In this document: one piece after another, positions 16,989-26,017 of the stretch
Numbering within the stretch: the stretch's first letter is position 1
Layout: every line of letters begins with the position of its first letter
From: Larkinella bovis
GTDB lineage: Bacteria > Bacteroidota > Bacteroidia > Cytophagales > Spirosomataceae
Reading direction: 5' to 3'
Assembly (NCBI RefSeq): GCF_042655385.1
Contig: NZ_JBHSMA010000001.1
Span: 310,001-374,000, forward strand
Length of the DNA stretch: 64,000 bases
Program-made: the position numbers and the translations under genes
Notes under the pieces: model-generated
Database searches by the model: none
The model's input: the letters and a program-made list of their open reading frames with translations, nothing else
Told to the model about the DNA's origin: nothing

Positions 16989-19127
16989 TTGAAATCAAAA
17001 CCTGTTATTGCGCTTATTGGTAATCCGAATTCGGGAAAATCGTCCTTGTTTAATGAACTGACGGGCCTTCGTCAGAAAGTGGGCAATTTCCCCGGGGTTA
17101 CGGTTGATAAAAAATCCGGAACGGCTTTCCTGAACGAAACTACCGAAATCACGGTGGTCGATCTTCCCGGAGTCTACAGTATTTATCCCAAATCGGCCGA
17201 CGAGCAGGTCGTTACGGATATTCTGGCAAATCCGGCGCATCCAGATTATCCAGACGTGGCGGTTGTGGTGGTCGATGCCTCCAACCTGAGTCGTAATTTG
17301 TTGCTGTTCAGCCAGATCCGGGATTTGGGTGTGCCGCTTATCCTGGCTTTGAACATGCTCGACATTGCCCGGCAACAACAACTGGAAATCAACGCCGTTC
17401 GGTTGTCGATGCAACTGGGTGTACCGGTTGTCAACATCAATGCGCGGGTAGGCGAGGGGCTTGATTTGCTCAAAAGGGCAATGGAGCAACAGTTGGCCCA
17501 GCCCGTTTGGGCGGAAACACTTTTTTTTGATCCCGAACAGGCCGGAACTACCGGGAATGCCGATGTGCCGGGCCTGATTTCCGACGTTCGGAGGCAATAC
17601 CGGTTGACGAATAACTACCTGGCCCTCCAGTACGTGATCCAGCACGACGGGTTTTCGTTTCTGAACGATCCGCAGCGGGTCGGGCTCGACCGGTTGATCG
17701 AGAAATACCATTTCAACGAACTGGAATTTCAGACGAAGGAAACCATTGAGCGCTACCAGCGCATCGGGCGGGTGGTGAAAGAGGTCGTGACCGACAAGCG
17801 TCCCCTCGACCAGCCGACCTGGAGCCAGCGCATCGACCGGATTCTGCTTCATCCGGTTTGGGGATACGCCATTTTCGGGACGATTTTATTGCTGATTTTT
17901 CAGGCCATCTTTGCCTGGGCGCAGCCGTTCATGGACGGCATCGATGAGGGCGTTGCCTGGCTGAACGGCACGTTGCACGAAAGTTTGCCGGAAGGACCGC
18001 TCACCAATCTGCTAACCGATGGGGTCATTGCCGGAATCGGCGGGGTTGTGGTTTTTATTCCACAGATTGCTTTTCTGTTCTTTCTGGTTTCCCTGCTGGA
18101 GGAGTCGGGGTACATGTCGCGGGTGATGGTTCTGATGGATCGAATCATGCGGCAGTTTGGGCTGAACGGGCGGAGTGTCGTGCCGTTGATTTCGGGCGTG
18201 GCCTGTGCGGTTCCGGCCATCATGACGACCCGCAGCATCAGCTCCTGGCGTGAACGACTGATCACCATTCTGGTGACACCGCTGATGAGTTGCTCGGCCC
18301 GGTTGCCGATCTACACCATTCTCATTGCGCTGGTTGTGCCGGAAAAAACCGTCCTTGGTTTCCTGAATTTGCAGGGAATTGTCCTGATGGGAATGTATTT
18401 ACTGGGACTGGTGGCGGCCCTGATGGCGGCTTATGTATTCAAGAAAATTGTCAAGGCGCGCGAACGGGGACTGTTCATCATGGAATTGCCAACCTACAAA
18501 TGGCCCCGCTGGAACCATGTCGGTATTACGGTCTGGGATAGCGTGAAATCGTTTATCTGGCAGGCTGGGCGGGTGATTCTGGCTATTTCGATTGTGTTGT
18601 GGGTCCTTGCTTCCTACGGCCCCGGTGACTCGATGGAACAGGCTGAGAACCAGGCCCGTCGGCACTACGCCAGCCGCCCGGCGGAGGAGGTGGAAAGTCA
18701 CGTGGCTTCCGAAAAACTGGAGGCTTCGTATGCAGGGCGGTTTGGTAAAATCCTGGAGCCGGTTATCAAACCGTTGGGCTACGACTGGAAGATTGGCATT
18801 GCACTCATCAGTTCGTTTGCGGCCCGGGAAGTATTTGTTGGTACCATCGCGACGATCTACAGTATCGGCGCTTCCGATGCGGAAAATGACAGCACGATCC
18901 GGCAGAAACTGGCTTCGGAAACGAATCCGGACACGGGCGGCCCGATGTATACCCCGGCGGTGGCGTTCTCGCTGCTGGTGTTTTACGTGTTCGCGATGAT
19001 GTGCATGAGCACCATTGCCACGGTTTACCGCGAGACAAAAGGCTGGAAATGGCCCTTGATTCAACTTGCCTACATGAGCGTCCTGGCCTATGTGTCGGCG
19101 TTTCTCGTGTATGAACTGCTCAAATAA
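16989..19127 (+). CDS. feoB: Ferrous iron transporter FeoB
   Basis: A 712-residue inner-membrane transporter. The N-terminal G domain has G1 GNPNSGKSS, G3 DLPGVYS and G4 NMLD, then a helical regulatory region to about residue 270. The membrane part follows with two Gate-type segments (SGVACAVPAIMTTRSI; FAAREVFVGTIATIYSIG). It imports Fe(II). No ATG is available near the start; TTG 16989 places MKSKPVIALIGNPNSGK in register with the family. A terminator-like repeat follows at 19131. Confidence 0.95.
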   Translation: MKSKPVIALIGNPNSGKSSLFNELTGLRQKVGNFPGVTVDKKSGTAFLNETTEITVVDLPGVYSIYPKSADEQVVTDILANPAHPDYPDVAVVVVDASNLSRNLLLFSQIRDLGVPLILALNMLDIARQQQLEINAVRLSMQLGVPVVNINARVGEGLDLLKRAMEQQLAQPVWAETLFFDPEQAGTTGNADVPGLISDVRRQYRLTNNYLALQYVIQHDGFSFLNDPQRVGLDRLIEKYHFNELEFQTKETIERYQRIGRVVKEVVTDKRPLDQPTWSQRIDRILLHPVWGYAIFGTILLLIFQAIFAWAQPFMDGIDEGVAWLNGTLHESLPEGPLTNLLTDGVIAGIGGVVVFIPQIAFLFFLVSLLEESGYMSRVMVLMDRIMRQFGLNGRSVVPLISGVACAVPAIMTTRSISSWRERLITILVTPLMSCSARLPIYTILIALVVPEKTVLGFLNLQGIVLMGMYLLGLVAALMAAYVFKKIVKARERGLFIMELPTYKWPRWNHVGITVWDSVKSFIWQAGRVILAISIVLWVLASYGPGDSMEQAENQARRHYASRPAEEVESHVASEKLEASYAGRFGKILEPVIKPLGYDWKIGIALISSFAAREVFVGTIATIYSIGASDAENDSTIRQKLASETNPDTGGPMYTPAVAFSLLVFYVFAMMCMSTIATVYRETKGWKWPLIQLAYMSVLAYVSAFLVYELLK

Positions 19128-19130
19128 AAA

Positions 19131-19184
19131 ACAGATTTCGTGACGAAAACCCGGTATTCACCGCTATTCCGTCATGAAATCTGT
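19131..19184 (+). terminator. Inverted repeat after feoB
   Basis: ACAGATTTCGTGACG (19131-19145) and CGTCATGAAATCTGT (19170-19184) pair at 14 of 15 positions around a 24-base loop, starting 3 bases after the feoB stop. AAAAA precedes it and no long T-tract follows. Confidence 0.6.
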
Positions 19185-19210
19185 TCTTGTATATAGAGCA
19201 AATTACTAGG

Positions 19211-19375
19211 TTACCAGAGCAATCCTTTCGAAATGATTGGATAAATGAAGTGAAAAAGGATGTAGGCAAAAATCATAACCGTCAGCACGCCAAGTAATGA
19301 AATCTGGTCGATCTCAAAACGAAACCGGCGGCTCGGGCGATTTACTCTCCATTCTTTTTGGGCAACATTTCTCAT
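19211..19375 (-). CDS. 54-residue single-pass membrane protein, unknown
   Basis: A short ORF from ATG 19375 to TAA at 19211. The protein starts MRNVAQKEWRVNRPSRRFRF, which is strongly basic, then EIDQISLLG, then one membrane helix (VLTVMIFAYILFHFIYPIIS) and ends KGLLW. The positive-inside rule puts the N-terminus in the cytoplasm. It stands between the convergent end of feoB and the next minus gene with its own 5' space. No family recognised; the amphipathic basic-TM build and plausible codon use are the support. Confidence 0.5.
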   Translation of the reverse strand: MRNVAQKEWRVNRPSRRFRFEIDQISLLGVLTVMIFAYILFHFIYPIISKGLLW

Positions 19376-19843
19376 GGTAACGTTCAATTAGTGGTGTGGT
19401 TGTTTGTATTTATTGTGGTGTTAGATATAGTTGCAAAGTTCAGTATTCAGGTTGATTTGGGTAAGCGTACAACTACGTAATTTCAAAATCAGGTAGTTTC
19501 CACATTTCTCATATCCGTATACTTATTCAGGTTTCAAATATTATTCCAATCCCTTTCTGTATGTTTAATTATCAGTGTCGCCGATAATATGCCTCTGATT
19601 GACAGTTGGTTATGAATTGGTAAATTGAAAAAGAGCATTTTTGGTACTTTTTTGTACACGGTAACAAAGGAATTTTTGGGGAAATAAATCCACAGCGAGT
19701 GCGAACCTATTACACACTAGTAAGACCCAAGTAGATCTACGATGGTTGCAGACAACGTGAACTTTGGTCGAAATATTTTTCAGGAGCGACTCGGTCGGCG
19801 GCTGGCAGGAGGGAGTTCGGGAGTCCGTTATAGAGCCACCGGG
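19376..19843. other. Intergenic region, 468 bp, AT-rich
   Basis: It lies upstream of the 54-residue gene and downstream of the hydrate-repair gene on the same strand. Most of it is clearly AT-richer than coding DNA. I see no RNA gene, repeat or confident promoter box. GTACTTTTTTGTAC near 19649 is a small palindrome of T-rich sequence and could be a promoter or operator. Confidence 0.4.
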
Positions 19844-21343
19844 TTAATCCCAGCGGAGTGCTTCGATCACATCGGAAGCGGTCAGGCCAATCTGGCCCCG
19901 GAGATCAGCCGCCCGGTCGCCCGCCCGGCCGTGTTCAAAAACGCCCAGTACGGCAGCTTCCACCGGATCGTATCCCTGAGCGAGTAAGGCGGTTAGAATA
20001 CCGGTCAGTACGTCGCCGGTTCCGCCGGTGCTCATGCCGGGGTTGCCCGTCGAGTTAAAATGTGTGGTGCCATCGGGGGTTGCAATGGCGGTATTGGCCC
20101 CTTTCAGGACGACCACGAAGCGGTTTCGCTGCGCAAAATCACGCAGAATACCCAGTTTGTCGTAATCGCTGGTCCAGCGCCGGGTCAGTCGTTCAAACTC
20201 TTTGGGGTGCGGGGTTAAGATGCTGTTCTTCGGTATTTTGTCAATGAGGTCCCGGTTTTTGGCGATCAGGTTAATCGCATCGGCATCGATGACCATAGGT
20301 TTTTTTACGCTGGCCAGCAGTTTTCGGAGCATTTCGAGTGTTTCCGGGGCCGTTCCAATGCCCGGGCCAACTCCAACGGCGGAAAACGTATCCAGCTCCG
20401 GCTGCTCCACCTCCGGTTGCCCCGTTAAAATATGGAGGTGGCCGTCGGGCTGGCACATGGCTTCCGGTACGCTGGTTTGTAGAATCTCATACCCGCAGCG
20501 CGGCACCTGCACCGATAACAAACCGACCCCCGACCGCAGACACGCCCGCGAAGCCAGCACACCCGCTCCGATTTTGCCATAACTGCCCACCAGCAACAGG
20601 GCGTGGCCGAACGAGCCTTTGTGCGAAAACCGGTTGCGGGTCCGCAGCAAATGCCGGACTTCCTGATCGGTCGTATAAAAATACGTAGTCGGGGTTCGTT
20701 CAATATAGGCGCGGCTCAGGCCAATATCGACCCAATGCCATTCGCCGACGTAGAGACTGAGCGTTGGCAACAGAAAGGCCAGCTTGGGCAATTGAAACGC
20801 AACGGTATAATCCGGTTGTACGATGGTGGCGTTGGGACCGTTGGCCGTATCGGCGAACAAACCGCTGGCAATGTCGACCGCTACGACGGTGGCCGGGCTG
20901 TGGTTGATGGCGTCAATGACCGACTGAACAAGTCCTTCGGTAGTGCGGGATAACCCGGAGCCAAGAATGGCGTCGATGACCACTTCTTTGGGGCGAATCA
21001 CGGGAATATCCTGCTCACTTTCGATATACTTAATAGAAGCGAGCAGTTTCAGCCGGCGGTGGTTATGCATGAAATCTTCCGATTCGCGGGGCGCATACCG
21101 CACGACGCACGTCTGAACCGTATAGTCCAGTTGAATCAGCAGCCGCGCAATGGCCAGCCCATCGCCACCGTTGTTGCCCAGTCCGCAGAAAATCCGCACC
21201 GGCCGGTTTTTGTCAAAACGGGCGGTATACCAGTCGGTGAATGCCTGAGCGGCCCGTTCCATGAGGTTGAGGGGGGCAACCGGTTCGTGCTCGATGGTAT
21301 ACTGATCAAGGGCGCGGGTTTGTTCGACGGTTAGGATTTTCAT
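19844..21343 (-). CDS. nnrDE: Bifunctional NAD(P)H-hydrate repair enzyme (epimerase/dehydratase)
   Basis: A 499-residue fusion. The N-terminal YjeF_N domain (about 1-215) has FCGLGNNGGDGLAIARLL and VVAVDIASGL; it interconverts R- and S-NAD(P)HX. The C-terminal carbohydrate-kinase-like domain (about 230-499) has LLVGSYGKIGAGVLASRACL, LTPHPKEFERLTR and the hallmark GNPGMSTGGTGDVLTGI; it dehydrates S-NAD(P)HX using ADP or ATP. Length and order match the bacterial fusion. Stands alone on the minus strand. Gene symbol after nnrD/nnrE. Confidence 0.93.
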   Translation of the reverse strand: MKILTVEQTRALDQYTIEHEPVAPLNLMERAAQAFTDWYTARFDKNRPVRIFCGLGNNGGDGLAIARLLIQLDYTVQTCVVRYAPRESEDFMHNHRRLKLLASIKYIESEQDIPVIRPKEVVIDAILGSGLSRTTEGLVQSVIDAINHSPATVVAVDIASGLFADTANGPNATIVQPDYTVAFQLPKLAFLLPTLSLYVGEWHWVDIGLSRAYIERTPTTYFYTTDQEVRHLLRTRNRFSHKGSFGHALLLVGSYGKIGAGVLASRACLRSGVGLLSVQVPRCGYEILQTSVPEAMCQPDGHLHILTGQPEVEQPELDTFSAVGVGPGIGTAPETLEMLRKLLASVKKPMVIDADAINLIAKNRDLIDKIPKNSILTPHPKEFERLTRRWTSDYDKLGILRDFAQRNRFVVVLKGANTAIATPDGTTHFNSTGNPGMSTGGTGDVLTGILTALLAQGYDPVEAAVLGVFEHGRAGDRAADLRGQIGLTASDVIEALRWD

Positions 21344-21482
21344 TCGACTGGACAGCGAAGTGCCAATTTTGGGACGGATGAGCGGATTACGTTCTTCAAC
21401 GGCTAAATAGCTAAAAACCCGTTAACCATCCAACCGTTCAATTTATTTCGGGTCAACTATTTATAAAACGGAAAAGAATCGC

Positions 21483-21490
21483 TACATTTG
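21483..21490 (+). promoter_or_regulatory. Predicted -7 promoter box for rplS
   Basis: TACATTTG matches TAnnTTTG and is followed by CGGC. It ends 44 bases before the rplS ATG, a usual leader length. Confidence 0.6.
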
Positions 21491-21534
21491 CGGCTCAATA
21501 AGAAATTTCATACCCCCCGAAGATATCTACGGTC

Positions 21535-21906
21535 ATGAGTGAACTAATTAAACTGGTCGAATCTGATAACGCAAGTCGCCGGAGCGATATCCCCGACTTT
21601 CAGGCAGGCGATACAGTCAATGTGCATGTGAAAATCCGCGAAGGAAACAAGGAGCGCATTCAGGTTTATACGGGTACGGTGATCCAACGCCGGAATCCGA
21701 ACACCAACGGCGAAACGTTTACGGTTCGTAAAATTTCGAACGGTGTCGGTGTAGAACGGATTTTCCCGATTCTGTCGCCGAACATCGATAAAGTTGAAGT
21801 CGTTCGTCTGGGCAAAGTGCGCCGGGCTCGTCTGTTCTACCTGCGTGGTCGCCAGGGTAAGGCTGCCCGTATCAAGGAGCGTAAGGCAAAAGCACCACAG
21901 GCATAA
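21535..21906 (+). CDS. rplS: Large-subunit ribosomal protein L19
   Basis: A 123-residue protein matching L19 over its length: DIPDFQAGDTVNVHVKIREG, RIQVYTGTVIQRRN, TFTVRKISNGVGVERIFPI and LSPNIDKVEVVRLGKVRRARLFYLRGRQGKAARIKE. It binds at the 30S/50S interface. It is monocistronic, with a -7 box 44 bases upstream and an intrinsic terminator after it. Confidence 0.97.
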   Translation: MSELIKLVESDNASRRSDIPDFQAGDTVNVHVKIREGNKERIQVYTGTVIQRRNPNTNGETFTVRKISNGVGVERIFPILSPNIDKVEVVRLGKVRRARLFYLRGRQGKAARIKERKAKAPQA

Positions 21907-21929
21907 GATTGCACCGCATTCGAAGGAAG

Positions 21930-21957
21930 AAGCTGTCTGCAAAGACGGCTTTTTTTA
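21930..21957 (+). terminator. Intrinsic terminator of rplS
   Basis: AAGCTGTCT (21930-21938) pairs with AGACGGCTT (21943-21951), 8 of 9 Watson-Crick plus one G-T, with a 4-base loop, then a run of T to 21957. Confidence 0.85.
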
Positions 21958-22060
21958 TACATAGGGGCGATGAATGATGAACTAGCCTTGGACAAACCCC
22001 GTTTCCAGTTTGTGCGCGTCCAGGCCCATTACTCAATCATTCCCATTCATCAGGTAAGCG

Positions 22061-22834
22061 ATGATCGACTTCTTTAAATACCAGGGAACCGGCAATGATT
22101 TTATTCTGATCGACGACCGGGAAGAAACGTTTCCGGTGTCGCAGGACTACATTGCGCACCTGTGCCACCGCCGGTTTGGCATCGGCGCCGATGGCCTGAT
22201 TCTGCTCCGGAATCACCCGGCGTATGACTTTCGGATGATTTACTTCAATGCCGATGGGGCCGAAGGCAGCATGTGTGGCAATGGCGGACGGTGTATTGTC
22301 CGGTTTGCGCACGATCTGGGTCTTTTTGAGAAAGAAACCCGGTTTCTGGCCGTTGATGGTGAACACCAGGCAGCCGTGAATGGCGACGAAGTGTCGCTGA
22401 AAATGAACGACGTGACCCATATCGACCAGCAACCGGATTTTACTTTTCTGAATACCGGATCACCGCATTACGTAAAGATTGTCGAGGAGGTAGAGGCAAT
22501 GGATGTCGTGGCCGAAGGGCGGGCGGTGCGGTACAGCGACCGGTTTGCGCCCGGCGGCACCAATGCCAATTTTATGGAACCGACCAGCGATAAGAGGCTG
22601 TTTGTCAGGACGTATGAACGTGGGGTAGAAGACGAAACCTATTCCTGCGGCACCGGGGTGACGGCTTCAGCGCTGGTGGCCCACCAACAACTCGGCATGC
22701 AAAGTCCGGTGTCCATTCAGACGCTCGGCGGCATGTTGCGGGTTTCGTTCGAAACGGGCGAAGCGGGCGGTTTTAGCAATGTATACCTGATGGGACCGGC
22801 CGTACGGGTCTACCAGGGAACCATCAAAGCCTGA
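22061..22834 (+). CDS. dapF: Diaminopimelate epimerase
   Basis: A 257-residue protein with MIDFFKYQGTGNDFILIDDR at the start and the two catalytic cysteine motifs: GSMCGNGGRCIVRFA near residue 73 and YSCGTGVTASAL near residue 205. It converts LL- to meso-diaminopimelate for lysine and peptidoglycan synthesis. It ends 4 bases from the convergent rhodanese gene with no terminator between. Confidence 0.95.
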   Translation: MIDFFKYQGTGNDFILIDDREETFPVSQDYIAHLCHRRFGIGADGLILLRNHPAYDFRMIYFNADGAEGSMCGNGGRCIVRFAHDLGLFEKETRFLAVDGEHQAAVNGDEVSLKMNDVTHIDQQPDFTFLNTGSPHYVKIVEEVEAMDVVAEGRAVRYSDRFAPGGTNANFMEPTSDKRLFVRTYERGVEDETYSCGTGVTASALVAHQQLGMQSPVSIQTLGGMLRVSFETGEAGGFSNVYLMGPAVRVYQGTIKA

Positions 22835-22838
22835 GCGT

Positions 22839-23147
22839 TTATTCGTCGGATTCCAGAATACCGCCTTTCAGGTGGTAAAGCCGTTTCTCATCCATGTCGG
22901 CATGTCGGCATAAGTCCTTGACGGCCACCCGGCTGCGGACACCGTTGGTGCAGACCACGATCACATTCTCGTAAGGAGCCAGGTAATGACGTTTGGCCCG
23001 AATTTCGGCCAGCGGAATATTCAGGCCACCAATGTTGAATTCTTCAAACTCCCATTCGTCGCGTACGTCCACAATGACGGTTTCGGGTTCCATCACCAGT
23101 GACTCCATTTCTTCCGTGGTAATGTCGGTATACGTTTTCGTATTCAC
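22839..23147 (-). CDS. Rhodanese-like domain protein
   Basis: A single rhodanese domain of about 102 residues: ITTEEMESL, VIVDVRDEWEFEEFNIGGLNIPL, then the active-site loop VVCTNGVRSRVA with Cys as the sulfur carrier, and YHLKGGI near the end. I choose GTG 23147 because upstream residues (to 23255) are not rhodanese-like; an ATG within ITTEEM is also possible. Cytoplasmic, probably a sulfurtransferase or sulfur relay protein. Confidence 0.8.
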   Translation of the reverse strand: MNTKTYTDITTEEMESLVMEPETVIVDVRDEWEFEEFNIGGLNIPLAEIRAKRHYLAPYENVIVVCTNGVRSRVAVKDLCRHADMDEKRLYHLKGGILESDE

Positions 23148-23430
23148 AGTAACAAGGCTGGTATAGACGGCGATGTGCCCGACTTCACTGCATACGAAAC
23201 ACAAAAAAATGAAAGGGTGTTTGCCCTTTGTCCGAAAATAAGGGAAGAATGTCAAAATTTCGGAAACCGGCTTTCTGTCGCGCGGTTCAGACTTTTGCGG
23301 TTTCCTGGAAAACCGGGTTGAGGGGTACCAATACCGCTTTACACACCAACTGATCGGGGGGCGTGACGCATCGGATCAGCTGTAAGACGGCTTTCCCTCC
23401 TTGCAACGGGAGCCGTTCTGTAAAAGAACG

Positions 23431-23457
23431 TGTCATTTCCTGCCAACTTGTCACACT
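23431..23457 (+). promoter_or_regulatory. Possible heat-shock-type motif upstream of htpG
   Basis: TGTCATTTCCTGCCA followed by ACTTGTCACACTG holds a TGTCA repeat with CTGCCA between, about 75 bases before the htpG start. A CGTTCT/AGAACG hairpin lies just ahead (23414-23430). I recall similar TGTCA/TGCCA arrangements before heat-shock genes in this phylum, but I cannot verify that here. Confidence 0.25.
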
Positions 23458-23530
23458 GGGACGCTCTGGAACAGTTGTTGGTACCGCCTGTGCAGGGTTT
23501 TTAGTGTCAATTAAACATCACTTTATTGTC

Positions 23531-25360
23531 ATGAGCTCGACCATTCAGGAAAAAGGTCAAATTTCAATTCATACGGAGAATATTTTTCCGATCATTAAAA
23601 AATTTCTCTACTCCGACCACGAGATTTTTTTGCGGGAGCTGGTATCAAACGCCGTCGATGCGTCCCAGAAGCTGAAAAAACTGGCCGGATTTGGCGAATT
23701 CAACGGGGAACTGGGCGAACAGAAGGTTACGGTTACTCTCGATGAAGAAGCCAAAACCATCACCGTCAGCGACCGGGGAATCGGGATGACGGCGGACGAA
23801 ATCAAGAAATACATCAACCAGATTGCGTTTTCCGGGGCGTCGGAGTTTCTGGAAAAATACAAGGATAAGCTGGACGAGAAGGGGGCCATCATCGGTCATT
23901 TTGGCCTGGGCTTCTATTCGGCATTTATGGTCGCCGACCAGGTCGAAATTATTACCAAATCGTATAAAGAGGGTTCGGAAGCGGCTCGCTGGATTTGCGA
24001 CGGTTCGACCGAATTTGAGATTACTGAAGCGGACCGCGCGGAATACGGCACGGACGTGATTCTGCACATTAACGCGGATTCGGAAGAGTTTCTGGATAAA
24101 AACCGCCTGCGGACCATTCTGGAAAAGTACGGCCGGTTTTTGCCGGTTCCGATTGAATTTGACGGAACGACGATCAACAACACGGCTCCGATCTGGACCA
24201 AATCACCCTCGGAACTGACCGACGAAGACTACAAGAATTTCTACCGGGAACTCTATCCGATGTCGGAAGAACCGCTGTTCTGGATTCACCTCAACGTCGA
24301 TTATCCCTTTAACCTGACCGGGGTGCTGTATTTCCCCCGCGTCAAGAATGACTTTCAGATTCGGCGCGAAAAAATCCAGTTGTACAGCCGCCAGGTGTTT
24401 ATTACCGATGAGGTAAAAGATATTGTGCCGGACTTCCTGATGATGTTGCACGGGGTGATCGACTCGCCGGATATTCCGCTCAACGTATCGCGTAGCTTCC
24501 TGCAGGCAGATAGTAATGTCAAGAAAATCAACGGCTACATCACGCGCAAAGTCGCTGATAAACTCTCCGAAATGTTCCGAAACGACCGGGCCGGTTTTGA
24601 ACAGAAGTTCGACGACATTGGCCTGTTCGTAAAATACGGGATCATCAGCGACGAGAAATTCTACGAAAAAGCGAAGGATTTCTGTCTGGTGAAAAATGTG
24701 GATGGTAAATACTTCACGTTCGACGAATTTACAACTGCCGTTAAAGAGAACCAGACCGACAAGAACGGAACGGTGGTCTGGCTGTATACGAATGACCTCC
24801 AGAAGCAGGACGGTTTTGTGGAATCAGCCCGGAAACGGGGTTATGAGGTGCTGTTGTTCGATACCATCATCGACAGCCACTTCATCAACCAACTGGAGTA
24901 CAAACTGGAGAAGACCAGCCTGAAGCGGGTCGATTCGGATACGTTTGATAAGCTGATCGACAAGGGCCTGAGCAATGAAACCGTGCTGTCGGAAGAGGAT
25001 AAAACGACGCTGAAAACCTTGTTTGAAGAAGCCCTCGGCAGCAAAACCGCCACGATTTCGGTCGAGGCCATGCCGACCGACGAACTGCCGGTGATCATCA
25101 CCTTGCCCGAATTCTTCCGGCGTATGAAAGATATGTCGGCATTGAGTGGCGAACGGAATATGTTCGGGCCGATGCCGGACAGCTATAACGTGGCCGTAAA
25201 CGCCAACCATCCGCTGGCCGACCGTATTCTGAAGGAAAGTGACGCCGAGGAACAGAAAGTCCTGGTAAAACAAAGTCTGGATCTGGCCAAACTGGCGCAG
25301 GGCATGCTTTCCGGCGCCGACCTGACAGCCTTTATCCGTCGGACGGCGGAGACGTTGTAG
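23531..25360 (+). CDS. htpG: Molecular chaperone HtpG (Hsp90)
   Basis: A 609-residue Hsp90. The N-terminal ATPase domain has the GHKL motifs: FLRELVSNAVDASQKL (Glu/Asn), SDRGIGMTADEI and GHFGLGFYSAFMVAD. The middle domain has NVSRSFLQADSNVKKI with the catalytic-loop arginine. The C-terminus is shortened as in many bacteria. ATG 23531 gives MSSTIQEKGQISIHTENIFP; the longer in-frame extension to 23363 lacks homology. Followed by the long inverted repeat at 25369. Confidence 0.96.
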   Translation: MSSTIQEKGQISIHTENIFPIIKKFLYSDHEIFLRELVSNAVDASQKLKKLAGFGEFNGELGEQKVTVTLDEEAKTITVSDRGIGMTADEIKKYINQIAFSGASEFLEKYKDKLDEKGAIIGHFGLGFYSAFMVADQVEIITKSYKEGSEAARWICDGSTEFEITEADRAEYGTDVILHINADSEEFLDKNRLRTILEKYGRFLPVPIEFDGTTINNTAPIWTKSPSELTDEDYKNFYRELYPMSEEPLFWIHLNVDYPFNLTGVLYFPRVKNDFQIRREKIQLYSRQVFITDEVKDIVPDFLMMLHGVIDSPDIPLNVSRSFLQADSNVKKINGYITRKVADKLSEMFRNDRAGFEQKFDDIGLFVKYGIISDEKFYEKAKDFCLVKNVDGKYFTFDEFTTAVKENQTDKNGTVVWLYTNDLQKQDGFVESARKRGYEVLLFDTIIDSHFINQLEYKLEKTSLKRVDSDTFDKLIDKGLSNETVLSEEDKTTLKTLFEEALGSKTATISVEAMPTDELPVIITLPEFFRRMKDMSALSGERNMFGPMPDSYNVAVNANHPLADRILKESDAEEQKVLVKQSLDLAKLAQGMLSGADLTAFIRRTAETL

Positions 25361-25368
25361 AGAATTTC

Positions 25369-25435
25369 CGGTATCCGGTTTTCGGTCGCTGGGGCCTTTC
25401 ATAAAAGGTGCGTTAGGACCGAAAACCGGATACCG
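25369..25435. terminator. Long perfect inverted repeat between htpG and the HhH gene
   Basis: Arms 25369-25387 and 25417-25435 are exact 19-base reverse complements; the 29-base loop contains a further CCTTT/AAAGG stem. It lies between convergent genes and likely ends transcription from both sides, although T-tracts are absent. Confidence 0.8.
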
Positions 25436-25441
25436 AAAACG

Positions 25442-25984
25442 TTAGTTTACCGGCCTTCCGTATTTTGCTTCTTGAAGTTGTCGGGCCTGGCCCACCCAGT
25501 CTTCGCGCTCAATACGGTCGGGAAAGAACTCGATGATATCACTGAGCTTCTCCACATCTTCGGTCGTAAAATTGGCGAGTTGCCGAAAGCTGAAAATACC
25601 GAGTGTATGCAGCTTCTTTTCGAAGAAAGGCCCAACGCCCACAATATCCTTCAGGTCATCGGCCTCGTTCAGTGTAGCAGTACCGATGCGGGTAAAATTG
25701 AGCTCGGAGGCCCGGGCCCTGATCTTCCGAAACATAATCTCTTCGTCCGAAGCAACTCTTTCTACCGGTTTGGGAACGGGCTGAATAATCGTTTTGGTGG
25801 TTTTGCGCTTGCGTAGACATTCTTCCAACGATGCTTCCTGTTCGGCCAGCGCAGTCCGTAATTCGTTGATACGGCCGTTGGTAAGTAACCAGGCTAAAAG
25901 GTACCCAACCAGTGCTGCAAAGGCCAGCAACAGGAGCATTTCGGTCATGGCGACACCCCGGCTTAACGGATCTAAAGTAAACAT
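25442..25984 (-). CDS. Membrane-anchored helix-hairpin-helix protein, copy 1
   Basis: A 180-residue protein: an N-terminal membrane helix (MLLLLAFAALVGYLLAWLL), a coiled-coil/charged linker with Glu and Lys/Arg (about 35-90), and a C-terminal domain with DDLKDIVGVGPFFEKKLHTLG, a helix-hairpin-helix signature, ending IEFFPDRIEREDWVGQARQL. The ATG at 25984 is supported by alignment with the neighbour at 26018-26503, which has the same lead. Last gene of a three-gene set with that paralogue and an OmpA protein. DNA binding or protein oligomerisation are both possible; function unknown. Confidence 0.8.
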   Translation of the reverse strand: MFTLDPLSRGVAMTEMLLLLAFAALVGYLLAWLLTNGRINELRTALAEQEASLEECLRKRKTTKTIIQPVPKPVERVASDEEIMFRKIRARASELNFTRIGTATLNEADDLKDIVGVGPFFEKKLHTLGIFSFRQLANFTTEDVEKLSDIIEFFPDRIEREDWVGQARQLQEAKYGRPVN

Positions 25985-26017
25985 GGTTTTGTGGCTGTTT
26001 TGTGGTCAAACTTTGTT

